Source: Chlorokybus atmophyticus
Lineage: Eukaryota > Streptophyta > Chlorokybophyceae > Chlorokybales > Chlorokybaceae
Assembly: GCA_009103225.1 (NCBI GenBank)
Contig: RHPI01001715.1
Span: forward strand, 540,312-604,311
Length of the DNA stretch: 64,000 nucleotides
Reading direction: 5' to 3'
Shown: positions 20,819-33,361 of the stretch, in pieces
How the letters are laid out: every line of letters starts with the position of its first letter
Numbering within the stretch: position 1 is the first letter of the stretch
Position numbers and translations under genes: made by a program
The notes under the pieces: model-generated
The model's database searches: none
Told to the model about the DNA's origin: nothing
What the model saw: the letters and a program-made list of their open reading frames with translations, nothing else

Positions 20819-23800
20819 ATGGAGCCGGCCGAGGAGGAGCTATCGCTGCGTCTCTCTGCTCTTGGTTTGAAGGATGGAGCTGCCTTAACTGAAAGCCAGA
20901 AAGCAGGTGAGGAGTGCTTGCTGCTTGTGGTTCAAGGGTCCCATCATCATGCTTGCTGAATTGGCCACATGCATAAAGAGGGTTGAAGGCTGAGCTGACG
21001 TGCGTCGCACAGCAAGATGTGCACGATCCTTCCTAGATTGAGGTACGTTGCTGATTTCTTATTGTTTGCGGCAGGTGCTCAACCCAGTAAGTCCGCCGTT
21101 GGACTGGTGTATGATGAGCGCATGACTGAGCACTGCACACCCTACCCTGAGCCACATCCGGAACAGCCGGTAAGCACTGGTCGTCAGGTTATCATTCACC
21201 ATGCTATGGCCTCATGTCACTGACGCCTGCCCAGTGCATGTGACATGCATGGCAGTGTGCAGCTGACGTGCACACAGGCTTCTGCCGGTCAACTCGATGT
21301 GCCTGCTCACATACGCGACCAAGCTGCGCCCTGACACTGGGGTCATGTGCAGGCTCGCATAACCAGCATTTATGATAGGTTGGTAAGGGATGGACTTGCA
21401 GACCAGTGCATACGAGTGCCTGCGCGGCCGGCCACTGAGGAGGAGTTGCAAAGTGCGTGAGTAGCGTGTGCGAGTTGCCGCGACCATGACCAGTCAATTG
21501 CTTGTATCTTCGCTTGCAGTGTAGCAGGCTCATCACAGGTGCACCGACAGGTTTGCATTCGCCAGAACATGTCAAGTTGATGATGTCTATCAGCGGAGAA
21601 TATACTCAGGAAGAACGGAATGGGCTTGCAGAGAGCATGGACTCAATCTACCTCAACGAAGCGTCATCATCAGCAGCGCTTCTGTCTGCTGGCTCTGTCA
21701 TTGAGGTAACACTTCAATCACTACTTGGCAAACCTTGTTCGCAAAGAACCGGTGCTCACAGACGGCTGCATGCTGACTACAAGTCCTTACAGAGATGTCG
21801 CACTGCAGGCTGCTATGCGCGTAGCAAACGGCGAGCTGCTAAGGTGCATTGCAGTTGTGCGCCCACCTGGCCATCATGCAGAGCACAAAGCTGCTCGCGG
21901 GTTTTGTTTGTACAACAATGTAGCACTTGCGGCCAAGCAGATACTGTTGAAGCAGGTCTGTGCCTTGGCCATTAGTGAAGGGTTGAGCTGTCAAGTGAAT
22001 GTATGCTCGCTGACTTGATGGTGCAGGAGCTGGCGATTAAGAAGATCCTGATAGTCGATTGGGACGTTCATCATGGTATGTTGCATGCAGATGTCATGCA
22101 TGCTGGCATGTTGCTTATTGGCGCTGTGCAGGGAATGGCATTCAGCAGATGTTTTGGGAAGATGCAGCAGTGTTGTACTTTTCAGTTCATAGGTGAGCTT
22201 GCATACACATGACTGCTGGCGCGGGTGCTCTGCGTAGAATTCCCATAGATATGTTGCAGGCCTTGCGAACATGTAGGCGGCAAATTGACTTGTGTTTGTC
22301 AGGTACGACCGTGGCATGTTCTACCCATGCAGTCAAGAGGGCAATGCCGAACATGTAGGCGGAGGCAAGGGAGCAGGTTACAATGTCAATGTTCCATGGC
22401 CTGGAAGTGGATTTGGTGAGTCATTTGACAGGTGCTTACGGACTGCTGATGCATGCACCTGTGAGCACTCAGCCGTTGTCTAGTACGTGATGCTAGCTGC
22501 TTCTACGCCATGCAGGTGATGCTGACTACCTGTCTGTATGGCACCGAGTGCTGCTTCCAATTGCTTACGAGTATGCACCTGACCTGGTTCTTATTTCGGC
22601 CGGCTTTGATGCTGGTATGTGCCTGACATCGCAATACGGCTGCTGCAGCAGTGCACTGCCACTGCCACAGTGCTGTCTAGTCACTTCGGCAGCGGGCACA
22701 TGCACCACTTGCTTTCATGTCACGGGGTCATTTGCTATACACGCGGTTCTTAGCTTCCCTCAAAGTAAATGCGTACTGTGCAGCTGAAGGTGATCCCCTT
22801 GGACGCTGCTGTTTGACGCCTGTCGGGTATGCGCATCTTACGCATGCACTGCTTGCCTTGGCATCTGGGCGTTGTATCCTCGCTTTGGAGGGCGGTTACA
22901 ACTTGACAAGCATCTCTAATTCTATGGCGGCCTGCACCGCTGTCATGGTTGGCTATCCTGTTCCAGCCTGGCCAGAAGACGCTGCACTGTCACCCAGGAC
23001 GGCAGCAACTATTAATGAGGCAAGTTGTGAGCGTGCTTTGCAGCCTGTCTTATCAGCCATTGGTAACAAGTTCTGTTTGCAGGTGCTGGTAGAGCACGCA
23101 AGATTCTGGAGGTGCTTGGATCAGCCTCATCTCTTTACCACGTGGGTGAAGCAGAAACTCTCTGAGACCGGCAGCTCAGCAGTGAAGGCAAGGCAAATGA
23201 CAGTAATTGCAAATGTGTGACTGTGGCGTGAGGCTTTCTGTCGTCACTGCAGGTTGTCTCTCAAGCTCTACAGCTTGCCGACAATAGCACACTGGAGTCT
23301 TGGACCGAAAACAAAGCCAAGGATTGGCTTGCAGACATGGCAAACAACACAGAGCCGTGGGCAGCAGTGAGAGCAGCGGCAAGCACACTTCGGAAAAAGA
23401 AGATACCATCTGGGTATGTACTGCTTTATGTCGTGCCTTTTTCAGACCAGTCTGTTACCCTTGACATGTCACATCTGTCAGCATGTGTTCGGGCTGTTGG
23501 TGCCAGCTCAAGGCTGTTCCTCTCAACCTTGGCAGGCTAGCCAAGAGAAGAAGCAAACAGGCCGCAGTGCGTGAGCCGAAGGAGTTGTTGGACTCGAATG
23601 CTGCGCTTGTCCTGGACACTAGCACTGAACCATCGGTTCAGCCAATTGCAGTGACAAGTGGTGCGTCTGCTGCGCTTGATGAAGAAGAAGTTGAAGATGG
23701 GGTATCAACAGCCCAAGTGATGGGTGAGCGGAACTCACTCGGCTGAGTATTGGACCTCGCTGGTTCCAAGTCTTGCCCAAGGCAAGCATCAAGTGAAACT

Positions 23801-24839
23801 GTAGTCCACATCCAGTTGCCTGCAGTGTTCACCACGGGTGCTGAGCAGGGTTGTCATTGCCTGTCTTGCGGATGCTATGGGTATTGTAAGAGCACACTTA
23901 GAGTGTGTGCTTTCTCCTACAGGCAATCAAGGAGATGCGCTTGGCAGCCCAAACTCACGAGTATGGGAGTTGAGCATGCTGGACAGCACATACTGTTGGT
24001 ATGCAAGCTATGGATCCAACATGTGGCAAGATCGCTTCATGTGTTACATTCAAGGAGGCCAAGTCGCAGGGATGACAAAACCTTGCAGAGGCTCATCAGA
24101 CCAGAGGCCGCCTGTTGCAAAACTTACAAGGTCACCATGGTTTGCTTGTCGCCCTCTCTGATATAGTAGTATTAAGCTGGTGTGTGGAGGTGGGTGTGCA
24201 CGTTTGCACTGAACATGTTCTTGCAATTCACAGGGTGATACCGCACCAGCTATTTTTCGCAAGGAACACCAGGATCTGGGGTGCAGGAGGCGCATGTTTC
24301 TTGGATCCTGTTCCATCAGCCTCCGCGGCCACACACATTGTCATGTACAAGATCACTCTGCGCCAGTTCAATGATGTCTTCATCCAAGAGAATGCACAGG
24401 CTACAGAAGCGCCTTTGTTGGATTTGACTGCGCTTACCGTCTTGCGTGCTATGCCAGCTCATGAAACTATGCACTTGTGCAAGGTATGTGTGAACATCCG
24501 TGCAAAGGTTGTGCTATAACGGGAGGTTTTGTTCCTGAACAAGGCTGTTGTTTCCACTCGCTGCAGGGTTGGTATGGAGGGCTCAAGTATCTCACCGACG
24601 AAAGCGGGGCGCCCGTCATGACATTCACCTGCCCTCTTGCAGACATGAAATTGTACAGGGATGGTACTTTACCTCTTAACCCTCCAAGCGCAGCCTATGC
24701 TGCTGCCATTGCGCGAGGACTAGTGCATGGTGTGGGTCTGTCAACCGAGGAGGCAACCGAGTACGTGAGCACTCGTGCCGCACTCCAAAATGCTGATTTG
24801 CAGCGATTGGTAGACCAGGAAAGTTCTGCTAGAATGTAG
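20819..24839 (+). CDS. Class II histone deacetylase with C-terminal GGCT-like module
   Basis: Removes acetyl groups from lysines through a zinc site. Sixteen exons sum to 775 residues: 20819-20906, 21075-21169, 21353-21452, 21551-21705, 21809-21955, 22027-22075, 22132-22192, 22303-22415, 22516-22614, 22784-23019, 23083-23187, 23253-23413, 23536-23723, 23923-24130, 24234-24483, 24567-24839. The deacetylase domain shows [19 protein letters not shown] (catalytic His pair), DWDVHHGNG, SAGFDA (zinc Asp) and LALEGGYN. After a Lys/Glu linker, the last three exons encode [28 protein letters not shown] and GGLKY, a gamma-glutamylcyclotransferase-like region that I recall from plant HDA5-type proteins. 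Introns after exons 10 and 11 appear to use GC donors. If the first were retained, 21 extra residues would be added in frame. TGTAA lies at 25001. Confidence 0.88.
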
Positions 24840-25749
24840 CGGGTGCGACACTGCACTGCTTGCTAATGGCGTATAGATAAATATAAATGTACCCACATGT
24901 GCGGGGTTGGGCTGCAAACATGCTAGGGTAGAAGCACATGCGTATCCTGCATATTGTGTACATAGCGTCGTGCACTGGCGCGCGTGCTTGACGTGCAAGT
25001 TGTAAATGCGCAAGTTTCTGATCATGTCAGCGACACTGTGAGAGAGGAGGGGGGGGGGGGGGGGGNNNNNNNNNNNNNNNNNNNNNNNNNNNNNNNNNNN
25101 NNNNNNNNNNNNNNNNNNNNNNNNNNNNNNNNNNNNNNNNNNNNNNNNNNNNNNNNNNNNNNNNNNNNNNNNNNNNNNNNNNNNNNNNNNNNNNNNNNNN
25201 NNNNNNNNNNNNNNNNNNNNNNNNNNNNNNNNNNNNNNNNNNNNNNNNNNNNNNNNNNNNNNNNNNNNNNNNNNNNNNNNNNNNNNNNNNNNNNNNNNNN
25301 NNNNNNNNNNNNNNNNNNNNNNNNNNNGGGGGGGGGGGTCCCGGTTGTCACATGAACGTTTGCTCTCACTGCAAGGATAGTGTATGGTGAATTCAACTGA
25401 CATGGTGCTCGTAGCAAGTTGGAAAGTCGCTTGTGCAAGTGCTGCATGGTTGTGTTGCATTGCCTTCCCCTGTGCAAGGTGGTCTACATGAACGGCGTTG
25501 ACCGCATGTGGACATGATGCTTGGTCCATTGCATGTGTCGTGCATACGTGTTGCGAATTTGTTGTACACACGTGACACTCACTTAGTAAACACAGCGCCC
25601 ATAATCACAAGCAGCTAATCCCCCAACAGTGTCTGGGCTAACGACATGTAGCAACTCGCAAAGGAGGGATTTACCCGCATCGATTGTACTGCACACAACG
25701 GATGCCTGTAACCAGGGAAGCACCACGGTAATTCATGGCGGCTGCAACA
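24840..25749. other. Intergenic region containing an assembly gap
   Basis: Convergent 3' flanks of the deacetylase and the HSPA12-like locus. No exon is supported. The gap at 25066-25327 is listed separately. Confidence 0.7.
25066..25327. other. Sequence gap (N) flanked by poly-G
   Basis: 262 unknown bases with a G homopolymer of about 17 on the left (25049-25065) and about 10 on the right (25328-25338). The same pattern occurs at the second gap at 49117. Confidence 0.98.
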
Positions 25750-28327
25750 TCATAGCTCGTTGTGAGACTGATAAACCACCTTGCGTGCAAATTTCGCCTG
25801 TGTGTTCAGACCGCAAGCCTCAGCTTCTATAGGCGCTCGCCCGAAGTATAAGGCAAGCTCAGCAGAACGCTCTCTGCCAAGGGATGTGTCCTCTCTACGT
25901 GTGGAGAACCTGCTCACTGGGGTAAACACCTCGTCTGTTACATGCTCAGGGAGATGATCTGGATCAGCGTCTGTCGCCAGCAATTCTACATGAAGGTTCT
26001 TCTGTTTGCGGTCAACAGGCCGGCAGAAACCCTTCACTGCCTCGTCGTGACTGATTGTTTGGCCCCGCTTGACGTATATTCTCACCCGGTGGTAACACAA
26101 CCTTTGACCGTCATCGCTCACGTGCAAGTAGCTGAGAGGGTCAACGCCTTCCCGGAACGGCAATGCAACGGAGCGAACATACGTGCGCCTGGCGATCCTG
26201 GACACAACAGTTGAAGTGTCCAGCCCAATGGGCAAGCCCCGTACAGCACCGACAAGCCCCTGAGTTGCGAGGCACCAGCACCCGGTCCGCACCGTGGACC
26301 TGCTTGAGCTTCGCCTGTAGCGCATAAGAGTGCAGATTGTGTGCGGTTATGGCGCATGCACATGCTTGCTTAGGGTCGTACGCGCATTGCCAAAGCATGT
26401 ACAGGCTTGACTGGGAGCATGCAAGACTGTTATGGCAAACAGAGTGTTTCCCATAGCTCTAGCTCCAGCCTGTGACAGCACCAACATCAACAACAGCACC
26501 AACTCACTACCTGCACGTATGGAGACATTGCAAATCCACCCACAAGGATAATCTTGGTGCGAACATCAACCATGGCACTCTGCCAGGGTGTCGTCAATGT
26601 GTTGCATGACCGTTCGCAACACCTCGCTGAAGAAGCCTTCCATGTCGTTAGAGTTAAGGTGAATGTGGGAGCACTGCTGCAGCTGATGTATCTGAGCATG
26701 GTTTATCTCTCCTCCTGCCAACCTCATGCGCTCCAGCATGGTGGCGAGGGCAAACCTCACCCTGCAGACTCAGGCTGATTGAAGGAGTTTCGCTGCTATG
26801 GCTGGTGAAAACTTGCTTGACGATGTACCACTGCCTCCATAACGCTTGCAACACCGACTTGTCAACAGCCTGCGTGCAATGGTGTATGGAGCTGTCAACA
26901 GTCAACACTCTAAAAGTCAATCAGTGCATAGTTGCAGGCTAACTGTAGCACACTGGTTGACCTCATGACCGTGACAACGCGAACTGCTACTGCTGGTGAC
27001 TTCCCACACCACGCGCACGGGAGTTTGTTTGGAGAAACCAACCAACCTCGCGACCCCACCACGACCACCACCACCACCAATACCAACATCAACATCAATG
27101 ATTATGTCCACCGAAGTACAGGCGTGACTGCACACATACGTACCTTGAGCATCGGCACCTTGTTGTTGGCAAACTCCAAGAAAGCATCATCCACATCAAT
27201 GCCACCACAGCGGGCCCCTCTTCCAGCCGAACTGAACTCGCATACTCTGCCGTCTTCTTCCCTCAGCTCATGGGCAACAAGGTCAACCGTTCCGCCACCC
27301 ATGTCCACAACCACAAACTTGTCGCCCTTCACCAAGAGAGGCCCCTAGAAACCTCCATCCCTCTGACAGTAGAGTGCAGCAACTTCAGGCTCTAGCGTGG
27401 TGATGAGAGGGCTGCTCGCTGGCTGAAGGGTGATGCGAAGAAGAGCCGTCCGTCTTGATCATTTAGGCACGCTGCGTAACAAAAGCACGTGTACACCATG
27501 ACGTGCACGGTGTTGACACTCTTGATGAGACACACAATCTTGCGCACAGGCATAGCCATGGTGAAACAAGTGGTCCCCCTTCGTGGCAATGCTGCTAACC
27601 TTTGCAGCTTACTGCATGGCTGCCTTGTCATCCCAGATGGCCGGCACGGTGACGCACCACTGTACCTGTGCCTGTCGGACTGTCGGAGAAACTTGTTGCG
27701 GATCTCCTCCGTTGTATAGTTGCTTAGAAAGCGCAGGTAGTGCGCGATGACGCGTGTTGTGCTTGGTTCTTCGGGCAAATCGGCCGGGCGCAGCTGCGGC
27801 TGAATCAGCCACCGTTGGAAGCGCTCTAGCACAACCTGTCGCTGCGCTTGCGGCCCTGTAGAGAAGTCTGTTGCTGCTGTTGTGTTGGGATTGTTGTTGA
27901 GGGTGACCTCGGCCTCCCAACCCCACTTGGTGGCCTCCTATTCCCCATCCATATCCTGCACACAAGACATCAATATATGGATGCCCAGGGCCATGCAGGT
28001 GAGCTGAAACTTTCACATGCTGACATGCAACAAGTGCCCGTCCCTTTTTCCCTTCTCTTTTTTGGAGTTAGCAAATATCTTACTCTGGTGTACAGAATCA
28101 TTGTGGGCAGCTTGCAATAGGAGAACTGAGAGTAAGGCCAAGTGCATGTGACCTGCACAGCTCCATCCTGCCCACTGTAACCGTAGCCTGCCAGCAGCTG
28201 TGGGTAGCCATCGCATAGCTTTCAAATATGCTTCGTGGCATGCAGCAACCACACACCATACAACAAACTGGAACAACTACCTGAAAACGTTGTGCCGAAA
28301 TCGATGCTGGCCACGACGACGCTTCGG
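25750..28327 (-). pseudogene. HSPA12-like Hsp70-family gene, frameshifted
   Basis: HSPA12 proteins are divergent Hsp70 ATPases. The order of conserved pieces is right. ASIDFGTTFSG (28281-28327) is the first phosphate motif, and GYGYSGQ and KLPTMILYTR (28084-28187) follow. Then come KWGWEAEV and ERFQRWLI (27666-27937), CVTVPAIWDD (about 27620-27660), LEPEVAALYC, VVVDMGGGTVDL (about 27300) and WRQWYIVKQVF (26830). ILVGGFAMSPY (about 26530) and the C-terminal half (25750-26256) complete it. The reading frame breaks near 27662, near 26570 and at a G4 run (26257-26260), and an in-frame TAG lies at 27345-27347. The first coding exon was not found; a (GA)n tract sits just upstream. Either a pseudogene or several assembly indels. 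Confidence 0.75.
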
Positions 28328-28339
28328 CTGCAAATAAGT

Positions 28340-28343
<4 letters not shown>

Positions 28344-28418
<75 letters not shown>
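28344..28418. repeat. (GA)n microsatellite, about 37 units
   Basis: An uninterrupted GA dinucleotide run, equal to a CT tract on the minus strand. It lies just upstream of the splice acceptor of the first recognised HSPA12-like exon, so it could act as a long polypyrimidine tract. Confidence 0.97.
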
Positions 28419-28420
<2 letters not shown>

Positions 28421-29305
28421 TTTCAGTTTGACGATTGACTTTGACCATTGACTAGTGTTGACTAGTGTTGACTTTAACCAGAGTTCACTAGAGTTGACTA
28501 GTGCTTAGTCGCATAGTACATAATACACTGTATACTGCTTAATACAGTGGGTCGCACATTGTCTCTATAATTGGCGCGCTTGCTGCACTTGTCCTTAGTA
28601 GTATTGCTTTTTAATATTAGTGAGGACCTCAAGGAGTTGCAGTGGATGGTGTTCGTCCTCTCCCACTGCAAGGGCGCGTAAAGGACATGCGTAGACGGAG
28701 GTCGCAGACACAAAGGTCTGTGAGAGTTACTGCTAGCCTATAAGTAGTTGCTGGTGTTACGCTGCATACACTAGAGGTTGCATTGCTGTGGAGTTATTTT
28801 TTTGGTAGCACACAGGTGTGCGGTACTGGTTAGAACACTTTAATTGATTGGCATGCAAGGACTGAGTTGTATAGCTAGCTAACAGGAGATGGGAGGGGTG
28901 CTTTCCTTGGTAGAAAGGTCTTATCAACCCTTGCACGGCCTACACTCTGGTACAGCATTGCTAAGGTAGAGAACTCAGTGTAGTTTATAGCATAGTTTGC
29001 CATTGAGGGAGTCTTCGAAACCACCTAAGCAAGGTCAGGCGTGGCGTGGTGGAACCTGATGCGACAACTATGAGGAGGTAGGTCGGACAGTCAAAGACAC
29101 ATTGCATAAGCTTGCATGCGACATACCCCCACTCACCCTGGGTGAAGTCCGCGACATCATGGCCAATTGCAACTAAATGGCTTCATTCACACTGTGCCGT
29201 CACATGTACATACATGCAAAAGCTTATGCCGCCCTTGCTATATATAAAACATCTGCTACTGCGTGCCAAGCCCTGGCAGTGTAGCTCAGCTAGCAATAGC
29301 CTGTC
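28419..29305. other. Intergenic, no supported gene
   Basis: Only short frames. It should contain the 5' end of the HSPA12-like locus (minus) and the promoter of the coiled-coil gene (plus). TGAC-rich short direct repeats (TTGACTAGTG) occur at 28436-28505. Confidence 0.5.
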
Positions 29306-30486
29306 ATGATGATGATGGGACAGCTGCGTGCAGAGCTCGGCCGTGCAAAAGGGTAATGTGTGTACGCAAAGTAGTTGAGTGTGTGTGCTATGATTGATGC
29401 GTTCTGCGCCACCTTTGCTCGTGACCTTGAATGGTGCGACGGGGTTGGCCGCCGCGGCCGGTAGCATTGTGGCCAAACTCATGGGGTTGAACCAGAGCAG
29501 GCAGAGGGAGGCGCAGGGCGAAGCAACTCAGCTGTCCGAGCTCAAGAGACAGCTGGAGCAGACTGCGGCTCACGGCGAGCACCTGGAAGCCCTCAACAGA
29601 GACTTGCTCATGCGGCTGGACAACGCCTACAATGTAAGCAGGATATTGCATGGTAAGGGGCTCTCTGCCAAAAGTGTGTCTGTGTCGTCGCGCTGATGGT
29701 GAGATGATGTGTTTCCTTCCTTTCCTTCTGCTGCTTGGTTGGCAGGCGTACTTCCAGGTCTGTCGACTTCCAGCCATGTGGCCAACTTGGAACGAGTGGA
29801 CCAGGGGATGGAGCTCGCCTCCAAGCGCGCTCGGGACGCTGCAGAGGTCTGGTAATGAGAGACACAAAGTTATGAACTCGCGTGCATGCATGTCGATGGT
29901 CACACTTGTGTGTTTGTCACATGAAGACTTGCGGCATGCGTGTTGGGTGCTCGGGTGCAAGGGTGCGGGGTGGGGGAGAAGAGGGGGGCTAAAATGCCAT
30001 CCCCCTGCTGAACTTGGCAATCTTGGCAAGGTGTGCACAGCCTCAACGACCTTGAGGACTGCTGATGTACACAGAGCTGACAAGCTGAACCTTTGCAGAA
30101 GGTGACGGGGTGGCTTGTACGCAACCTGCCGCAACTGGGTATGCGGAGTCAGCTTGACTTGCTACCCATGGAGCTGCAACATCTCAAGGGCAGTCAATCG
30201 TGGTCTGGACAACCCTGGATACAGGTATATAGTCACTGAGAGCGTCCTCGCACACATTTCCGGCTGCCCGCTAATGCACACACAAGCAAGCACGCGTGCA
30301 CACGGCTACACACATGTGTAGTCTACCCTTTCTTGAAATGCCACTCACTGCTCGCTGTAACTGACACGGAATCTAGGCATCTATGGTGGAAGCTTATTCA
30401 GCGGACTTTGAGAATGAAAACTCCATCTCCAGTGCGCCGTCCTTTGCGGAAAGCTCTGCCGAACGCGCCGCTGGGTTTGAAGAAAG
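29306..30486 (+). CDS. Unrecognised coiled-coil protein, partial model
   Basis: I do not recognise the product. Exons that join in phase are 29306-29352, 29501-29633, 29805-29846, 30099-30224 and 30376-30486. The first three encode a helical, heptad-like region (QLRAELGRAKG, LSELKRQLEQTAAHGEHLE, MELASKRARDAAE). The fourth gives WLVRNLPQLGMRSQLDLLP, the fifth an acidic Ser/Ala-rich stretch. Open sequence continues to about 31026 (a separate frame contains QVATTLLGDSE), so further exons are likely, but I could not place them. No signal peptide or membrane segment is seen. Confidence 0.45.
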
Positions 30487-31158
30487 GTACCTACAAGAGC
30501 AGGAGTCCGTTTACATCGACAAGTTGTACTTGCGATGGCGAGACCACTCGCGGCGACGGTGTTGCAACTCGCTGGCGAGTAGCGCAGGCATGTTACCATG
30601 CTACACTGGCAGCAGGTCACGCGGCTGCCCCATAAGATGTCATGACCAGGTACACTACCTTAGTAATATTGCAATGATGATTGACTAACTTGTGTGCAGC
30701 TTGGTCAACAATTTGGTGCACAAGTAGCAACCACCCTGCTTGGCGACAGCGAGGTGTCGAGTGCTGTCGGGCAGTGGGAGGTGGCACTGTGGAAGCTGCA
30801 TTGCCTAGCATGGGCTGCCTTTTTATCACCCCCTTGCATCATCAGGCGCCCAACTGTGAGCACGGCATACGACGACTGCTGCGCCATTCGCGTGGACCGG
30901 CTTGCTTGTTACGGCATGGCATCACCATCAACTGCGGACCTTTCCGTATGCGTGTTCTTTGGGCTGTCCGGCAACAACGCGCATGTACACAAGTGTGAGA
31001 TGGTGGCGGTGCCGCTACCTGCTTAAAAAAACTGTTGGTGTAAGCTGAAGCTGGCCGGTACCCCAAGCCTTCACCTGCTTGTGCGTACATGTTCCTTGTG
31101 CTGGTGGTGGACAAACGCCATGCATTGAGTCATAATTGCACAGCTACGAAAACGATAG

Positions 31159-33124
31159 CTAATCACTCCACGTAGTCCATAAAGCCTCATCCCAATCGCC
31201 ATGTCTCCCGTTCGCAGCATCAACGACTCTTTGTACTATGCTTTGCGCACGCTTCACCGCGTGCGAGGCGTTGCCCCAGAAGCCCCACCCCGCCATGAAC
31301 CGCACATAGTCCAACATGCACAAGTCGTAGTGCGCGAGAAGCGTGTCCCAAGTGTACCCGCAGTCCTGTCCTGCAAGCATGGAGTGCATTTGCAGCTGAC
31401 ACACATATTGGTATGCACGCGAGGTGGGTATTGTAGCAAAACGCCAACTTACCCCCCAAGTGTTTAAGCAAAGCAGTGTGGTAGTGCATAAGTAGCTCTT
31501 GCTCATACTGAGACAACACTCGCGCGTCCACGCTCGAGGCAAGAAGATACGCCACGTCTTTGGCACCATAGCCCTGCAGCCCAAACGTCAAAGCCAATAC
31601 ACACAAACAACAAACAGCACGCAACACACACTCTCCCCTCACCTCCCCGCAGTATTGGAAGTCATAAGCAGCGCACGACCCTCGAGCACCCTTCTCATGA
31701 GGCCGCTCGAACAGAAGGTTCTGCAAAACCCACGCAACACGTTAGCATGTTGTGTGACACATGTCACACGCTGTTGTTGAACACTGCCATGTCACAACAA
31801 TACACTACTTTCCTCTGCTTTGCAGTCGCCGTGCACGAGGGTGCGGAACCTCACGCGCTCGTCGCGCACTTGTCCGTCGATCAACTTGTGCCCGCGCATC
31901 CGGCGCGCTACAGCGTGTGACACGGACTTGAGTTGCCCCCACTCTTTGACGTCCATAGACTCCCACTCTTCCTCTCGTGTGGATAGATCCCAGTACCTGT
32001 TGTGGGGACAGTTGTCTGCATGTGCGAGCGTGCACGCATGCGTGTGTGGGCGTTGATGTGCGTGCGCATGTGCGTTGCTGTGTGCATGATGGATAAACAT
32101 AGCGGTTAAGACAATTTGGCAGCGAGTGTGTGCGGGAACGCGCCTGCGCCATGCATGGCAGGAATGCCCATGTTCGTGTATTTGTATGCTCGTGCAATTG
32201 TGCATGCGCGTGTACGGGTGCGCAGGTGAAGACAAACACATATGCCCGCACACACACGTACATGTGAGACATGCGAAAGCACAACATGGATCTCATATGC
32301 GCATGGTGTAGGTATGATAGTGTGACCCTGGGCACATGTGTGTTGTACTGTGCACATGCTTGTGAACGTGATCATGGCATGCACAGGACTGGAGAGACTA
32401 ACTGCGCGACACACGCGTTGCGGACACGTACCCGCCTTCATCCCACAGCTTGTTGTACTCCTGCGGTGCTCTCGTGTACGCTCTCTCCCACCCGCTCGCA
32501 TGAAGCAAAGCCAGGAACTCCAGCGCAGACTCTGTCTATGCGCAAGCAACATATGCACAAGCCTCGTCACATGTTGTTATGTGGTTGCATGCTTATGCAT
32601 GCATACCTCTTGTTTCGTGAGCGACGAGCGCGAGAGCGGGTGGCTTCTGCGCAGATCCGACAGCACGAACGTGAACTGCCCGTCATGCTCCTGTGTTTGG
32701 GTGGTTCTGTTGTTGCTTCTATGTCTCACATACGTGTGCACGCGTGCGACGCAATGTGTGTGTGTGCTGTCCATACCTTGATGAAGTATGGGTATGGAAT
32801 GGGGAGACCCTTGCTGATGAGATCAGTGGCGACGGTGCGATAAAACGCCGCTTCCACTTGGTACGATCGAACCTGCACGAGTGTAGTGCTGAGGACATTG
32901 CGTGGGTGACGTTGGTGGAAGGTACAACCATTGTACCTTTCGTGCGTGGCCGACACCCTTGCCGTGCGCAGGAGGCTGAACCCTCTTGATTACAGCAGAA
33001 CACTCACTCACGCTCCCGGCATCCTCCTCAACCTCAAGCTGCCAACGACACACGACGCTAATTGACAAACACGCGCGCACGCACACAGGCACACAGACAT
33101 GAGCGCACATATGCACATGCACAA

Positions 33125-33169
<45 letters not shown>

Positions 33170-33361
33170 GCTTACTTGAACACTCGACACTTGGCCATAT
33201 CCAGCCCAGAGTCCCGCTAGCCTCCTCTCCCCTTTGATCGAAGCAACCTTACCACTGGCCAAACCCTCAGGCAGCGTCAACTGGTCGGGTGAGATGCTGG
33301 TACTACTGGTGGATGCAGCACAAGTTTGCTGCTGTTGTTGTTGTCGCTTGCTTCTTGGCAT
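31159..33361 (-). CDS. EcKinase / aminoglycoside-phosphotransferase-like kinase
   Basis: A small-molecule kinase of the CHK/EcKinase (DUF227) branch; the substrate is unknown. Nine exons give about 388 residues: 33176-33361, 32937-33038, 32777-32872, 32607-32690, 32432-32535, 31813-31996, 31643-31720, 31453-31573, 31159-31370. The N-lobe has GLWAGYGQVSSVQ, VIKRVQPP with the ATP-site Lys, and RSYQVEAAFYRTV. Then come ALEFLALLHASGW, the Brenner motif LVHGDCKAENLLF with catalytic Asp, and YDFQYCG (metal Asp) with KDVAYLLAS. The C-lobe is helical. Length fits the family. The junction between exons 6 and 7 needs a GA donor (GAG|GAAAGT); the nearest GT shifts the frame. The gene ends in WTTWSD. Confidence 0.85.
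33133..33166. repeat. (CA)n microsatellite in a kinase intron
   Basis: A CA dinucleotide run preceded by CG repeats, inside the first intron of the kinase gene. Many introns in this window hold similar GT/CA-rich tracts. Confidence 0.95.

Noticed and set aside
33008-33164. Cys/Val-rich minus frame through a CA repeat
   Set aside because: Intronic microsatellite of the kinase gene; only its last part (exon 2, 32937-33038) is coding.
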